This document shows positions 12,482 through 25,445 of a stretch of 64,000 nucleotides of DNA, piece after piece. Numbering within the stretch: position 1 is the stretch's first letter; each line of letters opens with the position of its first letter. The notes under the pieces were generated by a model. That model was given only the letters and a program-made list of their open reading frames with translations, did no database searches and was not told the DNA's origin. Made by a program: the position numbers and the translations under genes. Origin of the DNA: Unio delphinus (lineage: Eukaryota > Mollusca > Bivalvia > Unionida > Unionidae); the NCBI GenBank assembly GCA_029339505.1, contig JAQISU010001239.1, positions 9,141,501 to 9,205,500 on the forward strand, written 5' to 3'.

Positions 12482-13659
12482 CGCTTGTTGTTAATGCGAG
12501 AAATCCTATTTACGCTGCTCATTACGAAACTGACCATGGTATAATGTTGTTCGTGGACTGTTCACATACGCACCAAAGATACACACGGTATTTGTTACGT
12601 GCTGGTCTGGGTCCGGTGGTGAATGATGATGATTTATTAGTTATTATATATTATAGCCCCACTTGAAACGGGGTTGTATAAATATAATAACAGTAATTAA
12701 TTAATATAGCCCACCCCTTTTTTTGGTACTCTTTTTCTAAGGGATGACCGCCCTCTATATAATTACCCCGGTTCGAGTATGGGAAAATATATAGTAAACT
12801 GAGCAGGTATATTGAACAAACAAATACGAGCCCCCGTAAAGATAAACAAACAATTTAATCAAGTACATACACCATTGTGAAAACTTCCTTCCATTAGGAA
12901 TACACGCTGTTTTAGAAATAAAACTTTCACCGAATTACAATAGAACTCAAAATAGATTGAAATAAATTAGCCGATCTGTTACCGCTAGCTTTAAATCATC
13001 AAATGATCGAGTGGCACAATCGAAGTCAACGCCTTGTACGATTTCATAACCTGATAGTCCAAAGTCTCCGTTTCTCTGTCTCTGTTCAGACTTGGCTCTA
13101 GGACACTTTCTACCATCCGGCTCAAGATACCTTCTGAACACGTAGAATTTCAGCACGATGCCGGATTTCACCATTGGATTATGCGTCTCACTGCAATTCT
13201 CTCTAGTTTCTTTTCAACAGTATTCGTCTCAGTTTTTGTAACATCAACACGTCCAAAAAAGCTATTTTCTCCCTTTTAAAAGAAATTAAACATCTAAGTA
13301 TATCGTTATAACTGATACAGTTGAGAGCTTTCATTATCCCTGGTTCGAAAATTAAATATTTATATCAGCGGTAAACGGATTATAAGGCTAGTAATCAACT
13401 TCACATGTCCTCAAATGACCGGAGTTAGTCAAATTGTTAGTTCGTTACCCTTGATCTTACACGTTAACGCACCATAGTCGAGGCTTTGAATTCTGGCCCC
13501 GCCTCAATTTAAACAGCAAATAAATTGAATACACTCCAGCTCCCTAGTCAATACACTGACGCTGAATTATGTGTGAAATGTAAATTCGGTGAATTCACAT
13601 TAATCTTGTAATCATATTAATTAATGTAAGGCATTGAATTCTTATAACCTAATTATGCA

Positions 13660-13865
13660 AAAATAAAACGATAAAATAAAACAATACGTCACCCTTATCT
13701 AACAATAAAATGATAAAATAAAACAATACGTCACCCTTATCTAAGAATTAATGTCAGACTTCCTATTCATACTCAACATAGTGTTTTACGCTAACACGAC
13801 ACAAATTAACAATACGTCACATTTATCTAAGAATTAATGTAAGACTTCCTATTTATAATTCAACA
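13660..13865. repeat. Short tandem repeat around ACAATACGTCACCCTTATCTAA
   Basis: Three units share AACAATACGTCACnnTTATCTAA. Units two and three also share AGAATTAATGTnAGACTTCCTAT. It lies inside the decayed block. Confidence 0.75.
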
Positions 13866-16707
13866 GCACATTATTATACAAATGTATCAAATGAAATCAT
13901 GCAAGACCTGTAAACTAAAGCTCACATTATATAAATCGCATCAACAAATTACAAGGAATAGTGACACTATACCTTTGTGGTTTTTCGTCACCCAAACAGT
14001 TTTTTCTTTTGCGGCTTGCCTGGACCACTTTCTTACGTTACGAGGGAATTTCCTGCAAATCCCCCGGAGTCCGTACTGATTTTCTCTTTAACCTCTTGCA
14101 GGAAAATTCAGACTAGTCTCTGATTTCAATAAGGCGATATTAAATCCTATGAAATATCGTGTGAAAACACACACCCTTTTTTAACGTGACCAATCAGAAT
14201 CAAATGTCTTTTGTCGCCCTTTCTTCGAGTCGCTAAAGTCGGATCAGCCTGATCTGGTCGTTTTAAGTAACAGAATTTCTGCGATTTCTCAAGTTTGACA
14301 ATTTTCCCATGAAAATTGAACGTTTCCGTGTCTCTAGCAGTCAGTCTGGCTGCTGACTAAACAAAGATTCTAATCAGTAACAACAGTCCCAATATTAAGA
14401 AACATCACTACTAGCAAAAACACCATATGACACGTGCTTGTCTTCATAAATCTAACTAATGGTTCTATGGTCTCAATTATTGTATTCTTGATAGATCGCC
14501 AGAAATTTGCCCCTTCACGGTATTATCATCGTGTGCTGAGCCAATCGCTAAACAAGTTGAAATGCGAGTTGCTGATAGCAAAAAAGATGACGTGATCGGT
14601 TAAAAATCTAAGATTGTGTGCTGTTGGACTAGATCGAGAGCGACTATAAGCATCGAGTATCATCAAAAGTGGATATATTACCACGCCGGTTGCTGCTGGT
14701 AATATAATTAGGGAAGCTGCTCAGCAACGACTATCTGATTCGGTTATTCCAAATCTGGCAATGGGGAGTGAAGTACGGTTCTGGACGGCAAAGCTATCAC
14801 GTAAACAAAATCAATAATGTATAAACACTGACTCAGTTCAACGTTATACCAAATTACACATTTGATGTGGGCGTGACTGTGTTAGTGGGGGGAAAAAGAG
14901 ATTTTCAATATTATTAATAACTGGTTAAGGTTCCTGATCAACGAAAGATTGAATTACATGTGCAGGACACGTCTAGTTCTTTTTTCTCCATGTGCGTCAT
15001 TCTTGAAAATTGAGGGAAACTTTGTACCGACTGTTGCTACTGGTACCGATTATCCCACAGATACCATAGTTGGATTTGTTATCAGCGAAATAATGCTTTG
15101 TTTAACACCATACGGTATTCCGTCGACGCAAAAGAAAGTCCAATCAGTTCTTGACAATGCTGAAATTGCCACGATAGTTCTTCGCTAGGCATAGTGATGA
15201 TTACGTAATATCAGTTGATCCAACTATGATGTTTATCAATGATACATCTGATTGTCCGGATCTTTATACATATGTGGGGGGGGGGGTACCTAAACTGCGA
15301 AGCGCCCCTGCTTATGATTTTGATTCAAAACCCGCTGTCATTGGCGATAACGGTGCTTTTAACAATGGCTTTACTTAGTGTTATGAACAGCCTATTGTAG
15401 ACTAATTACCATTTTTTTTGTGCAATTCGCCTCAGTCATCTATTTCGATTTTGAAGAGATGTTTGCAAGGTTATTTCTGGGACAAAACTTACAGCAACAT
15501 TGATTCCTAAGAACAACTCTCACGATGCAATCTGTCGTGTTGCAGGTGCCGCTAATGGTAAAGTTATATTAGAAACATTAACATTGTGAATGTCTGTGTT
15601 ATCTCCTTCATTGTCTACCGAATCACATTTGTTGTCGTTTATGCAGTCGGGAATTGTGTCAACGTTGTCGTGTCTGACACATACAACAGATGAGCACCCA
15701 CTAAGTAATAATCCCGGGCAATTTTCATGACAAATACTATCCAACGCGGCCTTACCGCACAAAGGCACGATCATTTGGAGTTTCAGAATATAAATCTAGA
15801 TCATGACAAACCGTTAGTAAGATATTTGACCACTATCTAGTGACTGATGTATCTCTGAGGTTTATGGTTATCAGGAACCCTCTGAAGAAATATTGCTTGA
15901 CTAAACACACAGTCATATTGCACGTGCCCATGACAATATATGGTCTTAAATATACCGGTCTAAACACGTTGACATTGGATTCTAAATTTCCCAACAGACT
16001 TTATTACATTTAATCCGATTGGAATACCTGCAGTACTTCAGGCAATCCGTTGTTGACATATATATTCGTAATTGCAGTAATGATGGAGGAGTTTATCTAT
16101 GTTATGCTGTGACATTCTGATGACAAGACCTTGTTGTTTGAAGGTGCAAGTGGTTGAATGAGGATCCTTGATTGGTCTGTGGAAAATTGATAGAGTGATT
16201 CATCATGTCACGTTTGCAGCTAGTAAGGTCCTATCATGAAGTAAAGATGGGCACAGAGAAAATCAACTTGGAAATATAAATACCGAATAACAATTGTATA
16301 AAACACAGTTATGGGCAATATATTCAACTTCGACAAAAAGAAATTTTAAAAAAACTATGAGGTCACACTGAAACTTTTTTCAACTCAATTAACTGGAATT
16401 GTTGCATTGTACCTTTCCGAAACACAGCTAAGTCAGACTAATGTGAGCCAAAAAGTGATACCTCGGTGACAATAAAATTATCCAACTAGAGTTGATGCTA
16501 TTGCAAGAAGTCGGTGAAATATTTCAATTCCTTGCAGCGTTTCCAGCGTTGTTAGAAGCAGCGGTTCCTGTTGTTGCAAAAGCGGCGGTGTTAAGGGCTG
16601 TTGCTACAGGGTTCGGTATGACTTTACATGAAGGCGGTAGGAAGAAAAGGGCCTATATAGACCATCGTATACACTGACATATACTATTATTGAGCGCCAA
16701 TAACACA

Positions 16708-16795
16708 TGGTAGCCAGTATAACTGGTGAAGGAAGAACCCTAGAAAACCCCGGGAAGAACCACTGACTCACGAGAAGCTACTGGACAAGCTTTAA
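16708..16795 (-). mobile_element. Family A SINE fragment
   Basis: A body fragment only (CCAGTATAACTGGTGAAGGAAGAACC through GAGAAGCTACTGG). The tRNA head is missing. Confidence 0.7.
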
Positions 16796-16799
16796 ATTA

Positions 16800-18430
16800 A
16801 CAACTTTACTACCAAACAGTGACTACACTTTTATATGTCGCATAGACATATTAGTTAAACAAATTTGTTAGGGACTTATGATATGTACACTATGTACTAG
16901 AAAATTTGTATAGCTAGGATGTTAAAGAAAAATTCTACGACTTATTATTTGATACAATTGCAGAGGTGGCTAACACGATATTGGTTATAGGCTGTCCATT
17001 AGTATAACTGGACTGAATTTGAAATAAGTACGTCTAGGGCGTTTCGGGGCGTAAACGACATCCATATACGACAACGGCTGGCTTTCCGGGATCTTTTCCT
17101 CCTTTTCAACGACCGGACTCCAACAAAAATGACGATATGAGAAAACTATTTTTCTCTCGTCACCATTTGGTGCCATTGCACCCCTAGTATGTTACTTCGG
17201 ATTGGTTGATAGGGTTGAGTTTGTGTTGGGTCTATTCCCACTCACCCAGGGCCTTACATTCATGTCATTAGCCACTTTGTAGTGGTATGACATGACGGCC
17301 AAAATTAACAAACGCACTTTGTGCGTTAAATGCCCGTGGGGATGTGGCACCATTCCTTCCCCACGGGAAACCAACCATCATAAAATTAGATGGTTCAAAC
17401 CAGTAAACAAATGACCTTTATGGCCGGTTTCACTTTAAACGAAATTTCATTCATAACTGTAACATAGAAAGAGTGAATATAACAAAAAACTTAATAAACA
17501 ATTTATTGAGCAAAAATATTTTCCAGAAAAAAAAATAAACTTACGGTTTTAAGAATCAATTCCAAAATTAATCCAAAAAAAAAATTCAAAATCTAATCCA
17601 CTACAGAAATTGCAAAAGTCCTGGTAATAAAATGTCCAAATAATTCCCAGTTCGAATCTTAGTGAAGCATCCAAGATGGAAGACGATGTGACGTGATGAA
17701 GTCAGTTCTAGTCTTATGAAAATCAATGAGCACAATTATTTCCCAGATAAATAACAAAATAAATCCTCTTGATCCAAACGAATTGAAATAAATTCCAATT
17801 AATGGTAATTTAAAATAACTCAAAACGACACATAACTTAGTATTCTAACAGCCCAACTTCTACTGAATAGTTCGTTCCAAAACATAATTTATATACCTGT
17901 TTTTACGTAAACAAGAAAGGGGTCACATGATCTTCTAGAATCTTTAAGAACAAATTTAAGTTCAAAAAATCTCGTACACACCGTACGACCCAACTAAAAA
18001 TTGAAAGATGTTTATAACAAAGCTCCTTAATGTCCTTGGAATCAACCAATTATTTTAAAAGCTTGTTTACAACTCTAAAGCTAGGTCAGAAATGAGGTCA
18101 ACATCTGGTGTTTATTTGTAAAGTACAGGTCATCTCTCAATGAATGAATCTTAAACTTAAAATGTCAAACTTGAATCTGACAAACAAACAATTAAAATAA
18201 AAATGACTTAAATCAAATATACGTAACACAACGTTGAGTGAAACAGGAAAAGCAATTGACCTGCTGTCAAATAGTAACTCACTCGAGAGTAAATGATATG
18301 TCAGTAGAAGTAGTCATAGCCGTAGGATTGCACAGAAAAACAGACAAAACACTTCATGTCATGGAGGTCTCAATGAACTATAACCCCAGGAGTAAGAGTG
18401 CATCCATTGTCATTGTGCAAGACGAAAAGC
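16800..18430. other. No gene supported
   Basis: A GC-richer patch (17,000-17,400) is followed by AT-rich DNA (17,440-18,230). The open stretches are short and show no family motif. The style of 17.2-17.5 kb is repeat-like, but I could not define ends or a second copy in this window. Confidence 0.5.
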
Positions 18431-18439
18431 AACATAGAA

Positions 18440-19010
18440 TCTGGTGACAATGATCAGGGAATCTACTTGTATCCAAAGCCAGCAAAATTGAAGCCATAAT
18501 TCTGCTGAATCGCCTTGTGCAGCACATCCATAAAGTCTTCTACCCGAGAGTCAATGTAGCTTCATAAAAGGACGAGTGAACACAGATATGATGTTGCTGC
18601 TCATCAACTAATGGAGATATGCAAGGAACGGAACTCAAACCCCTGAACGATGAAATCAGTCGCGGGGCCTCTATAAGATAATGGAAAGTTTGGGTCGCAC
18701 ATAAAAATTCCTTGTATTGCTCGGCAATGCTATATGGGCTGGTCGCTACAATCGCGGAAAGGAGTCAGTTAGCAGAACCAATCCATGTTACCAATGACGC
18801 CAAGTAAGGCTGTGAACTGGCCCCAACCTTCATCAGCATCGATGTTCTCAGCCATAATTACAGATGCATCCCGGGATCGAGGTCAGATACTGGACTGAAT
18901 AAGAAAGTTCTTCAATCTGAGGAGACCACGGATGAAGACAAGTTACAGGAAGTTCGTAATGGCATACTTGATAATGACTGTTCCATTAATACCAAATCAG
19001 AGTGTGACAT
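18440..19010 (+). pseudogene. RTE-like LINE reverse transcriptase relic, 5' part
   Basis: Broken reading frames recall the common invertebrate endonuclease-reverse transcriptase family: ILLNRLVQHIHKVFYP, then a PESQC-like segment, QLMEICKERN, and GCELAPTFISI (compare the family pattern KQGC-LAPT-FSI). Stops and frameshifts interrupt it throughout. It continues at 19,410 after a SINE insertion. Confidence 0.65.
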
Positions 19011-19029
19011 GCCGCATGATTTGTTAGTT

Positions 19030-19343
19030 TGTTTGATTACGATTTTTAACATAGCTTTAACAATTTTTCAGTCATATCGCTACAATGTCTGCAGTGAGGC
19101 ACTTTACAGTGATGTCTAGCATTGGGGCATCATGCCGCAGACATTTAGCACGATGTCCCACCTAGTCACATTATCCTGACACCACGCCGACCAGTCATAA
19201 GACTAACCTCTTAATGTTGAGCGCCAAGCGAGGCAGCAGTTAGTACCATTTTTGTAAGTCGTTGGTATGACTCGACCGGGGATCGAACCCACTATCTCCC
19301 GCTTCTGCCGCGGATGCTCTAACCACTAGGCCACCTGAGCGAT
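19030..19343 (-). mobile_element. tRNA-derived SINE, family B, copy 2
   Basis: A full-length reverse copy. The tRNA-like head is at 19,343 (GCTCAGGTGGCCTAGTGGTT on the minus strand) with the B-box GGTTCGATCCCCGG, and the T-rich tail complement is at 19,030. It splits the RTE-like relic. Confidence 0.85.
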
Positions 19344-19409
19344 CAAAAATGCAATATGATATGACCATTTATCTTCAGCTTCTGATAATTTCAGTCCCAC
19401 GATCAGTAT

Positions 19410-19590
19410 CAAGGCACAAGTGATGCACCAACCTGCCTCAGGAAACCCATACGTAGAGCCTACCATCATAGTGAATGGCCAAAAAGCTCCAAAAAGTACA
19501 AAAGTTCACCTACCTTAGCGGTACACTGTCAGGTTCGTTGCACGCTGATGAAGAAAGTAATACCAGAATTGCCAAAGCCATTTTACAGGT
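19410..19590 (+). pseudogene. RTE-like LINE relic, 3' part
   Basis: Frames read NPYVEPTIIVNGQK, and after a frameshift TYLSGTLSGS and NTRIAKAI. These match the conserved stretch downstream of the RT core in the same LINE family (VNGQ, then TYLG-STLS, then RIAKA). It is the continuation of 18,440-19,010. Confidence 0.65.
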
Positions 19591-20672
19591 ATTTCGTCAA
19601 TACAAATTAAAGCAATTCGGGTATTAAATTAAAAGATGTGTTTTAATTTCTTGCAGTATATGTACAGAACATTTTCAAACGTTTTGACAATACGTGTCTG
19701 CTTAAAAAGCGCCGTTTGTGAATCACACACTGCACCTCTATTGATGTATATAGTCCCCCGTCTACGAAAGTATGGTAGTAATATTAGTTTAGTAAAAGAG
19801 TATTAATTCCTTCGTCTTTGATGAAAATATTACATTTAAAATTTTTTTAAATCTGATAATTCACATTATATCTCAGGTGAGCTGAGCAGTTTGACACTGT
19901 CTTCTAAGGAAATAAACCCGCGATTGTATGTAAGATAATGGCGTAGTTTTATACATAAATCAGATGAAATAGTATAAGAATGAGTATCTTGCATTGCAAA
20001 TTTAACTGAAATAGTTCAATGAAATTCATTGACTTTTGTGCAAAATTAAATGAAAGTAGATTGCATTATTTTATCGAAAAATTACACAATTACTAACATT
20101 CAAATCATGACCCATGCAAATAACTCCTTTTCGTCGTCAAATATCGGTGTTAGGTGGTAAAAAGGTTGCAAACAATAACATCCAACACAAAGTAGATTAA
20201 AAAATTGACTGGGAATCTACTTTGTTTTGGATGTTATTGAGCAGTATATGTTTCCTACATTACCATATCTGAACGCTTAAAACCCTTTAAACTAAAACTA
20301 CCATATACAACCATGTATCTTGTGTTAATGATAATCAATATGTATACAATAAATTAGAGGGAGATGTTAAGCAAATATGACGTCAATAATCGGTCTTTGT
20401 TAATGCTTTTATTATATTTATGGAGAATTTATATTTTATGATTTAAAATGTAAAATATATCAACACTGCTAAATGAAATTTGTATATTGAAAAAGAACAG
20501 TTGAAAGTCGATCGTGTTGGTCTGCTTTATGTAAAGTTTAAAATTGTTTTTGATATATATTAATTAAAAAATCAATTTTAAGTTTCATTATTTTAAACGC
20601 TACAAATTCAGTTTGGTTTAATTAGAAAAATGCTTGTCATCGCTTATATCTAGCTAGTTTGCTTCATTTCAG
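19591..20672. other. No gene; one strong hairpin
   Basis: AT-rich DNA upstream of the acetyltransferase gene. The only structure I see is the inverted repeat at 20,173-20,239. Confidence 0.6.
20173..20239. repeat. 26-bp inverted repeat with 15-bp loop
   Basis: 20,173-20,198 and 20,214-20,239 are reverse complements with one mismatch. The ends read CAATAACATCCAA and TTGGATGTTATTG. The size suits a degenerate MITE or a hairpin RNA precursor. Nothing decides between these. Confidence 0.85.
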
Positions 20673-20691
20673 CTATACATTTACGAAAAGA

Positions 20692-20737
20692 ATGGTTCGA
20701 GGTTGCATACTTGAAGGCCCAGTAAGTAGATCCTCAG
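20692..20737 (+). CDS. GNAT acetyltransferase, first coding exon
   Basis: A TTTCAG acceptor at 20,672 precedes a short stretch with ATG at 20,692 that codes for 15 residues (MVRGCILEGPVSRSS). It ends one base into a codon at a CAG/GTAAG donor. Joining it to 23,310 gives GAT (Asp) and an unbroken frame into the acetyltransferase domain. The phase match across a 2.6-kb intron is the main support. The upstream acceptor implies a 5' untranslated exon that I did not find. Confidence 0.65.
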
Positions 20738-22354
20738 GTAAGAACTCTTCTGTGTAAATTAACAAACTGAAAATCAACCATTCACATGTTCTTAGCATGT
20801 TTGCAAACATAGGAATACTTACTTAAATAGAACAGACGGACTATGCGTATTCCGTTGCTTTTCGTTTATTATATATTTCACATGGTCCAAATTAGCTAAC
20901 ATTATTTATTTTTCTTTCTCAGAAATAGCTGCGGTAATCCGAACGTGCTCTTAATTTACCCCCGAATCAAGTTCCTGTGATTTCACAGGCGCTCATTACA
21001 AAAGCTTTAGCGAGTGTCAGTTAATGGAGGGTTATGGGGATCCTGCACAGAGGGACATAATACCCAACCCCCAATCCGGATTAAACCTCTAAACATGTTT
21101 TGGCCTATATGCATCCGTAAAATTGAATAGGTCACCATTACATGTTTCCCCCACCCCCTAATTATGCGGGCTCCCTGGGGGAGTAAAGTTATAACAAAAA
21201 TGCCATTTAAGATCTATCCACCACAAGCCCACACCAATCCACCTATTTATTAACTGATACTCCTATTTCGTAACCATGCTATGTTTCATTGTATGACTGA
21301 TTAAAGATCATTCCGAATAAGTCCTGGTCCGTCGTAAAACCAGATCACTAATCAATCATGCAAAGTAGTTCAGATTCCTCTATTATACACCGGCCATGCG
21401 CGGAGAGTCTTTGCTACAGTAGTTACATATCATTAGTGTTTTCAGTCTTTGAGGCTACCAATTGTACAATCCTAGGTGGGCGGAGCTAAAAGTGTATTAG
21501 TGACATTGTATTCAGAAATAAACAACACTAGCAGTGATTGGTGCATTATGTAAAAGTTGTACTTACTGTTTGGCTTAAATTCGTTGAGCCTCTTGGCAAC
21601 AGTTGAGATTATGTTAATTCATATCTAGATCATATTTTTTCTTCAAATGTAGTAAACGTGGCGGAAATGGTTTTTTTTGTTGTTGTTGTGACTATATATA
21701 TAGTTCCAATAGAGTTATCTCTCTTAAATGCAAGGTTTTGTCCTTGTCAAATTGACGCTCTAACATTGATATCTATGACAGTGTGTGACATGCATGCTGA
21801 GGTAGAATATAAAGTCTATTTATTTTACAGAACATTAGCATTGAGGTCTATGAAAAAATAATTGGTACCGTGATGCATTAGCATCCAGCACAGCCTGCTG
21901 TGCGAATAGCCCTTTTCTAATCGGAATGTTTCTAAAGCCTTCCTTAAACAATGTCAAAGCACACCGCGACATAAAGGGTTGGTTTCAGTTGTAGTAATAA
22001 TAATGCTCATCACAGATGTCTAAGATCAATCGTTGCACAGGTAAGTGAAACATGCAGCATTTGAAAAAGGTTTAATTCTTGCCAAATCAAGGACAGGTGC
22101 TGAACGTGAGCTTAATGTTTATAAAAACAATAAGATTAAGGGGGAAAAAAATCATACCGTTAGTCCGTTTGGGCCCAAAACATACATATCAGCATCGAGG
22201 TCTAACATGTAGGACTAACCTGCTCTGATTACGGCGATGACCAGTTCTGACAAAGGACACTCTATTACTGTAAAAGTCTTGGTCTGTGGTTAGTAGCTGG
22301 ACTATCTATGCGAATATATAGAATAGTTTTTCTTTGTGAATAGCAACAAAGCAC

Positions 22355-22483
22355 TAGTCCGAGTTTCCTCTGACCCTAGACACCCCGTTTTTGATATTTG
22401 GGCATTTATCTTGGAGTGTACCCCAACATGAAAAATCCAGATATCAAAAATGGGGTGGCAAGGATCAGAGGAAACTCAGACTA
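22355..22483. mobile_element. Foldback element, 43-bp terminal inverted repeats
   Basis: 22,355-22,397 and 22,441-22,483 are imperfect reverse complements, both carrying GAGTTTCCTCTGA and CACCCC-TTTTTGATAT. The loop is 43 bp. It is a small MITE-like foldback. I could not define a clear target-site duplication. Confidence 0.75.
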
Positions 22484-22751
22484 CAAAGGAGTCTCCATTT
22501 TAGTGACTTATATTATTATATAAAAAAAAAAACATAAACACTCGCCAGTTCTTGAGAAGTTTGTATTTTCTCATTGTTCCCAATTTTCTCTCAGATTCTC
22601 ATTTGAGATGTGCTATGTTGGTAATACAGATAACAAGTGAACTCTTTGTTCCATTATTACAGTCCTAAGTAAAAATGAGAAAGAACTAATATAAACATTG
22701 CAAAAAAAGAATATATGAGAGTAACATGGATATTATTTGTCTTTGCATAAA

Positions 22752-22985
22752 TTGGGGAACCGAGTGGCCGTCTAATGTGCTCACTGTTACCAATCATGGT
22801 AATCTCACCTTTGTCAGCATGGGTTAAGAGTCTGGAGCTCTCACAGTAGCCTGTTGCTTTTGATTGGTTCATGGTTCTTTCCGGAGGTTTCCCAGGTTCT
22901 TCCTAAACAATTTATGGTGGCCACTTTGTATAGCCTATCTTGTGCTGAAAATGGCATTACACTCTATAACAACATCATCATAAAT
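22752..22985 (+). mobile_element. tRNA-derived SINE, family A, copy 5 (diverged)
   Basis: It has the head GGGGAACCGAGTGGCCGTCTAA and the body GGTTCTTTCCGGAGGTTTCC, GTATAGCCTATCTTGTGCTG. The B box is degraded (GGGTTAAGAGTCT). It lies in the GNAT intron. Confidence 0.8.
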
Positions 22986-23309
22986 AATGTGAACATATAG
23001 CAGTTTTAGGTTTTTAAGATTTCTGTAGTTTTGTTTTAGTTGTTGCCTAACATTATGTTTTGTGCAAGTACTGATGGCTATTTTTATTTTCTGACATACA
23101 TTCATCTTAAGTACAGTAGTTAACAGTTAAAGTGCAACTTACAACTGAAGATCAACACTTGTTTCAGTTTCCAAACAAAATGAAAACCTCTATATTTCAT
23201 CCACATGAAGTATTTGTAGTTTGGGTCTTTCACTATTCATGAATTTTTGAAGATTTCATTTTCCTCTTACCAAGTAAGAAAAATTTTATAAATTTTTTGT
23301 TCTTTTCAG

Positions 23310-23800
23310 ATGGATTTCATATAAGGGAGGTGGAAATTACAAGTGATGAAACGCCAAGAAATTTCCGGCGTCTTGCACGGGAAGTATCAGGAGAAAGTTT
23401 TGATGTGCCAACAGACAGCAGGATTCTTTTTGGTTTTGTAAAAAGAACAAGAAGTATGAAAAAGCCATTACAGGTTGCAGAGTTGGCATTTCAGCCTGCA
23501 AATATGAAGTTTTCAGAACCGGGTGTAAATTTTGACAGTAATTTTTATCACCAGATTCAGTTTTTATTTGTAATGGGTGATTACCAGAATTGTGGCTATG
23601 GAACAGCATTAGTTGAAAAAGCAATTGACTTTTGTATGTGGCATGACTCATCAAGACCTATCAGGGTTCAGGCAGCACATACTGCTGTCAGATTTTTTGA
23701 AAAACAAGGCTTCAGAAAAGCAGGAGACTGTATCGACTGTATCCATTCAGGATCCAATTTGTTTAGAAAGCTTTATAATATGGAGAAACAGCTAGATTAA
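23310..23800 (+). CDS. GNAT-fold N-acetyltransferase, terminal exon
   Basis: The exon follows a TTCTTTTCAG acceptor and ends with TAA at 23,798. Together with the exon at 20,692 it gives a protein of about 178 residues. The acetyl-CoA-binding motif A is clear: a beta strand (HQIQFLFV) followed by QNCGYGTALVEKAI, which fits the Q/R-x-x-G-x-G/A loop. Motif B is AVRFFEKQGFRKAG. The length is normal for a single-domain GNAT enzyme. The substrate cannot be told from sequence. The alternative ATG at the exon's own start runs into a stop after four codons, so the spliced frame is preferred. Confidence 0.8.
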
Positions 23801-25255
23801 ATTTCTGACTTTGGATATCAACATGTATTGTAACCGCTGTTTTTGGTGAAAATGAAATTATAAATACTTGCATCATTATGGTTACCCTACCTATGCATAA
23901 TGTGTTCAAACTGCATGTTTACAACATTATTTAAACTTTTCTTCTTTTTTTCATTAGCCCTTGCATCACATTGTAAACAGGCACATCAGCATAAGGTTGT
24001 AAACTCATAAACACTTTATTAAATTTAATGTAAGACACTGTAGTTCAGTGTTAGAATCACGTCCAGGGACTGCATGCTTCAGAACTAACCTAGGCCAGCT
24101 TGGTTGGTTGCCTTTATATGTTCATTGTTAAGGCAATTGGCTGACGTTTTCTTGTAAAGATAGAGTCAAAAATGTTTTAAAACTACTGCTAGACCAACCA
24201 ACCAATGAGATTAAATTGCAAGGTTAATATTTTATTAATAAATGTTACCTGATATCACCAATAATGTTTTTCATTTTCATTTATGTTTTTTTTTACATTC
24301 ATTCATTACCCTCCGATTTTGTTACCCCCACAAGAGGTACCCGGATACTTGCCAGTTGATAATAACCTAGGTAATAAAATGAACAACTCACTACCTGTTT
24401 CAAAAAAGTTTCCAAATTCAGTACGAGACGAAGAATAAAAATTACAGTTCGAGGCTCGTGTCGTGTGTACATTTATTCATCATCACATGGGCTTGTATGG
24501 TTGCTCACAATTTATTTGTCATACATGTAATATATAATAATACAAGGGAGGACACTTCTTTCGTTTCTTGCGTGACCTATTTAAGAATCAACACTGATCA
24601 AGCTAGACCATCCTAACTTCGTAACTGTTGTGGTTGTCACGAAATTGTATACGACTATGTTCAATATGCATATGTGGTCAAAAAATCTAGTCTTGATTTC
24701 ATTACTGCGTACAGCCTTACCGAGGGTAGTTTATTATTTTTTTGGCTTTTTAGTTATTTCGGCATAATGAGCGAACACTCAGCTCATGCTGTATGTGCGA
24801 AATTGCCTGCAGTTTAAAGTACCTAGCTGCGCATATCTGTCACAGCTAAGAGTTTATAAGGATGAAATTATAAGACAGAAATCACATTACGATGTAGTCT
24901 TGTCGGAAACGCTTCCATCCTAAACTGAGCAATATATCAGCTAAAAGAGGTAACAATAGATTTAACTTTGTTCTCATTGCTATTTGTATTATGATATAAT
25001 TCATTGTTTTACATATTAGATGTTTAGTATTAATTATAAAATCTATAGAATAAATACATAGGTTAGGCAGCGCCATTTTATCAGAAGTACTATATTTTGT
25101 TTCATTAGTTCTTTTGTATCTGAACATAATTGAGTTCAATTATACGCTGCATGCTTAACATTAAATGTACATGGATAATTATTCCATGTGCACGCATGCG
25201 CTACATATATGTGTGAAAATACTTGACCGTGTCATATGTATTACACGGTTCGGTT
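23801..25255. other. 3' flank of GNAT gene, no further gene seen
   Basis: AT-rich sequence. Possible polyadenylation signals lie near 23,860 and at AATAAA (24,238). No reading frame with recognisable motifs is present. Confidence 0.55.
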
Positions 25256-25259
25256 GTTT

Positions 25260-25445
25260 TAATTTTAGCTGAAGTGGTGTGGTGAAGTGTTGTGCTGAAG
25301 TGTGGTGACGTGTTGTGCTGAAGTGGTGCAGTGTTGGGGTAACTGCGTGTGTGGTGCCATGTTGTGGTGACAACGTGTGTGGGCTTGTCTATGCTGACCG
25401 TGTAATGCCCGTGTGTGGTGCCTGTGTATGGTGCTTACATATGCT
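25260..25445. repeat. GT-rich minisatellite (GTGTTGTGCTGAAGTGGTG-like)
   Basis: Imperfect short repeats built from GTGGTG, GTGTTGTGCTGAAGTG and GTGTGGTGCC. Open frames here are low-complexity artefacts. Confidence 0.8.

Larger units (their letters stand above)
11370..16680. pseudogene. Decayed block of coding-like DNA, partly virus-like
   Basis: Several stretches read as protein over tens of codons but are broken by stops and frameshifts: 11,530-11,740, 12,092-12,481, 14,940-15,188 and 16,492-16,677, all on the plus strand. One of them (12,338-12,427) matches the C-terminus of the capsid-like protein of the 47-62 kb element. The stretch at 16,500-16,677 is an Ala/Val-rich hydrophobic segment followed by a basic GGRKKRA motif, which is plausible for a minor virion protein but unproven. 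The block looks like an old insertion of a Maverick- or adintovirus-like element. I cannot define its ends, and I see no polymerase or integrase motif. Confidence 0.45.
20738..23309. other. Intron of the GNAT gene
   Basis: The intron runs from GTAAGA at 20,738 to TTTTCAG ending at 23,309. It contains a foldback element at 22,355-22,483 and a family A SINE at 22,752. No other coding signal is seen. Confidence 0.6.
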
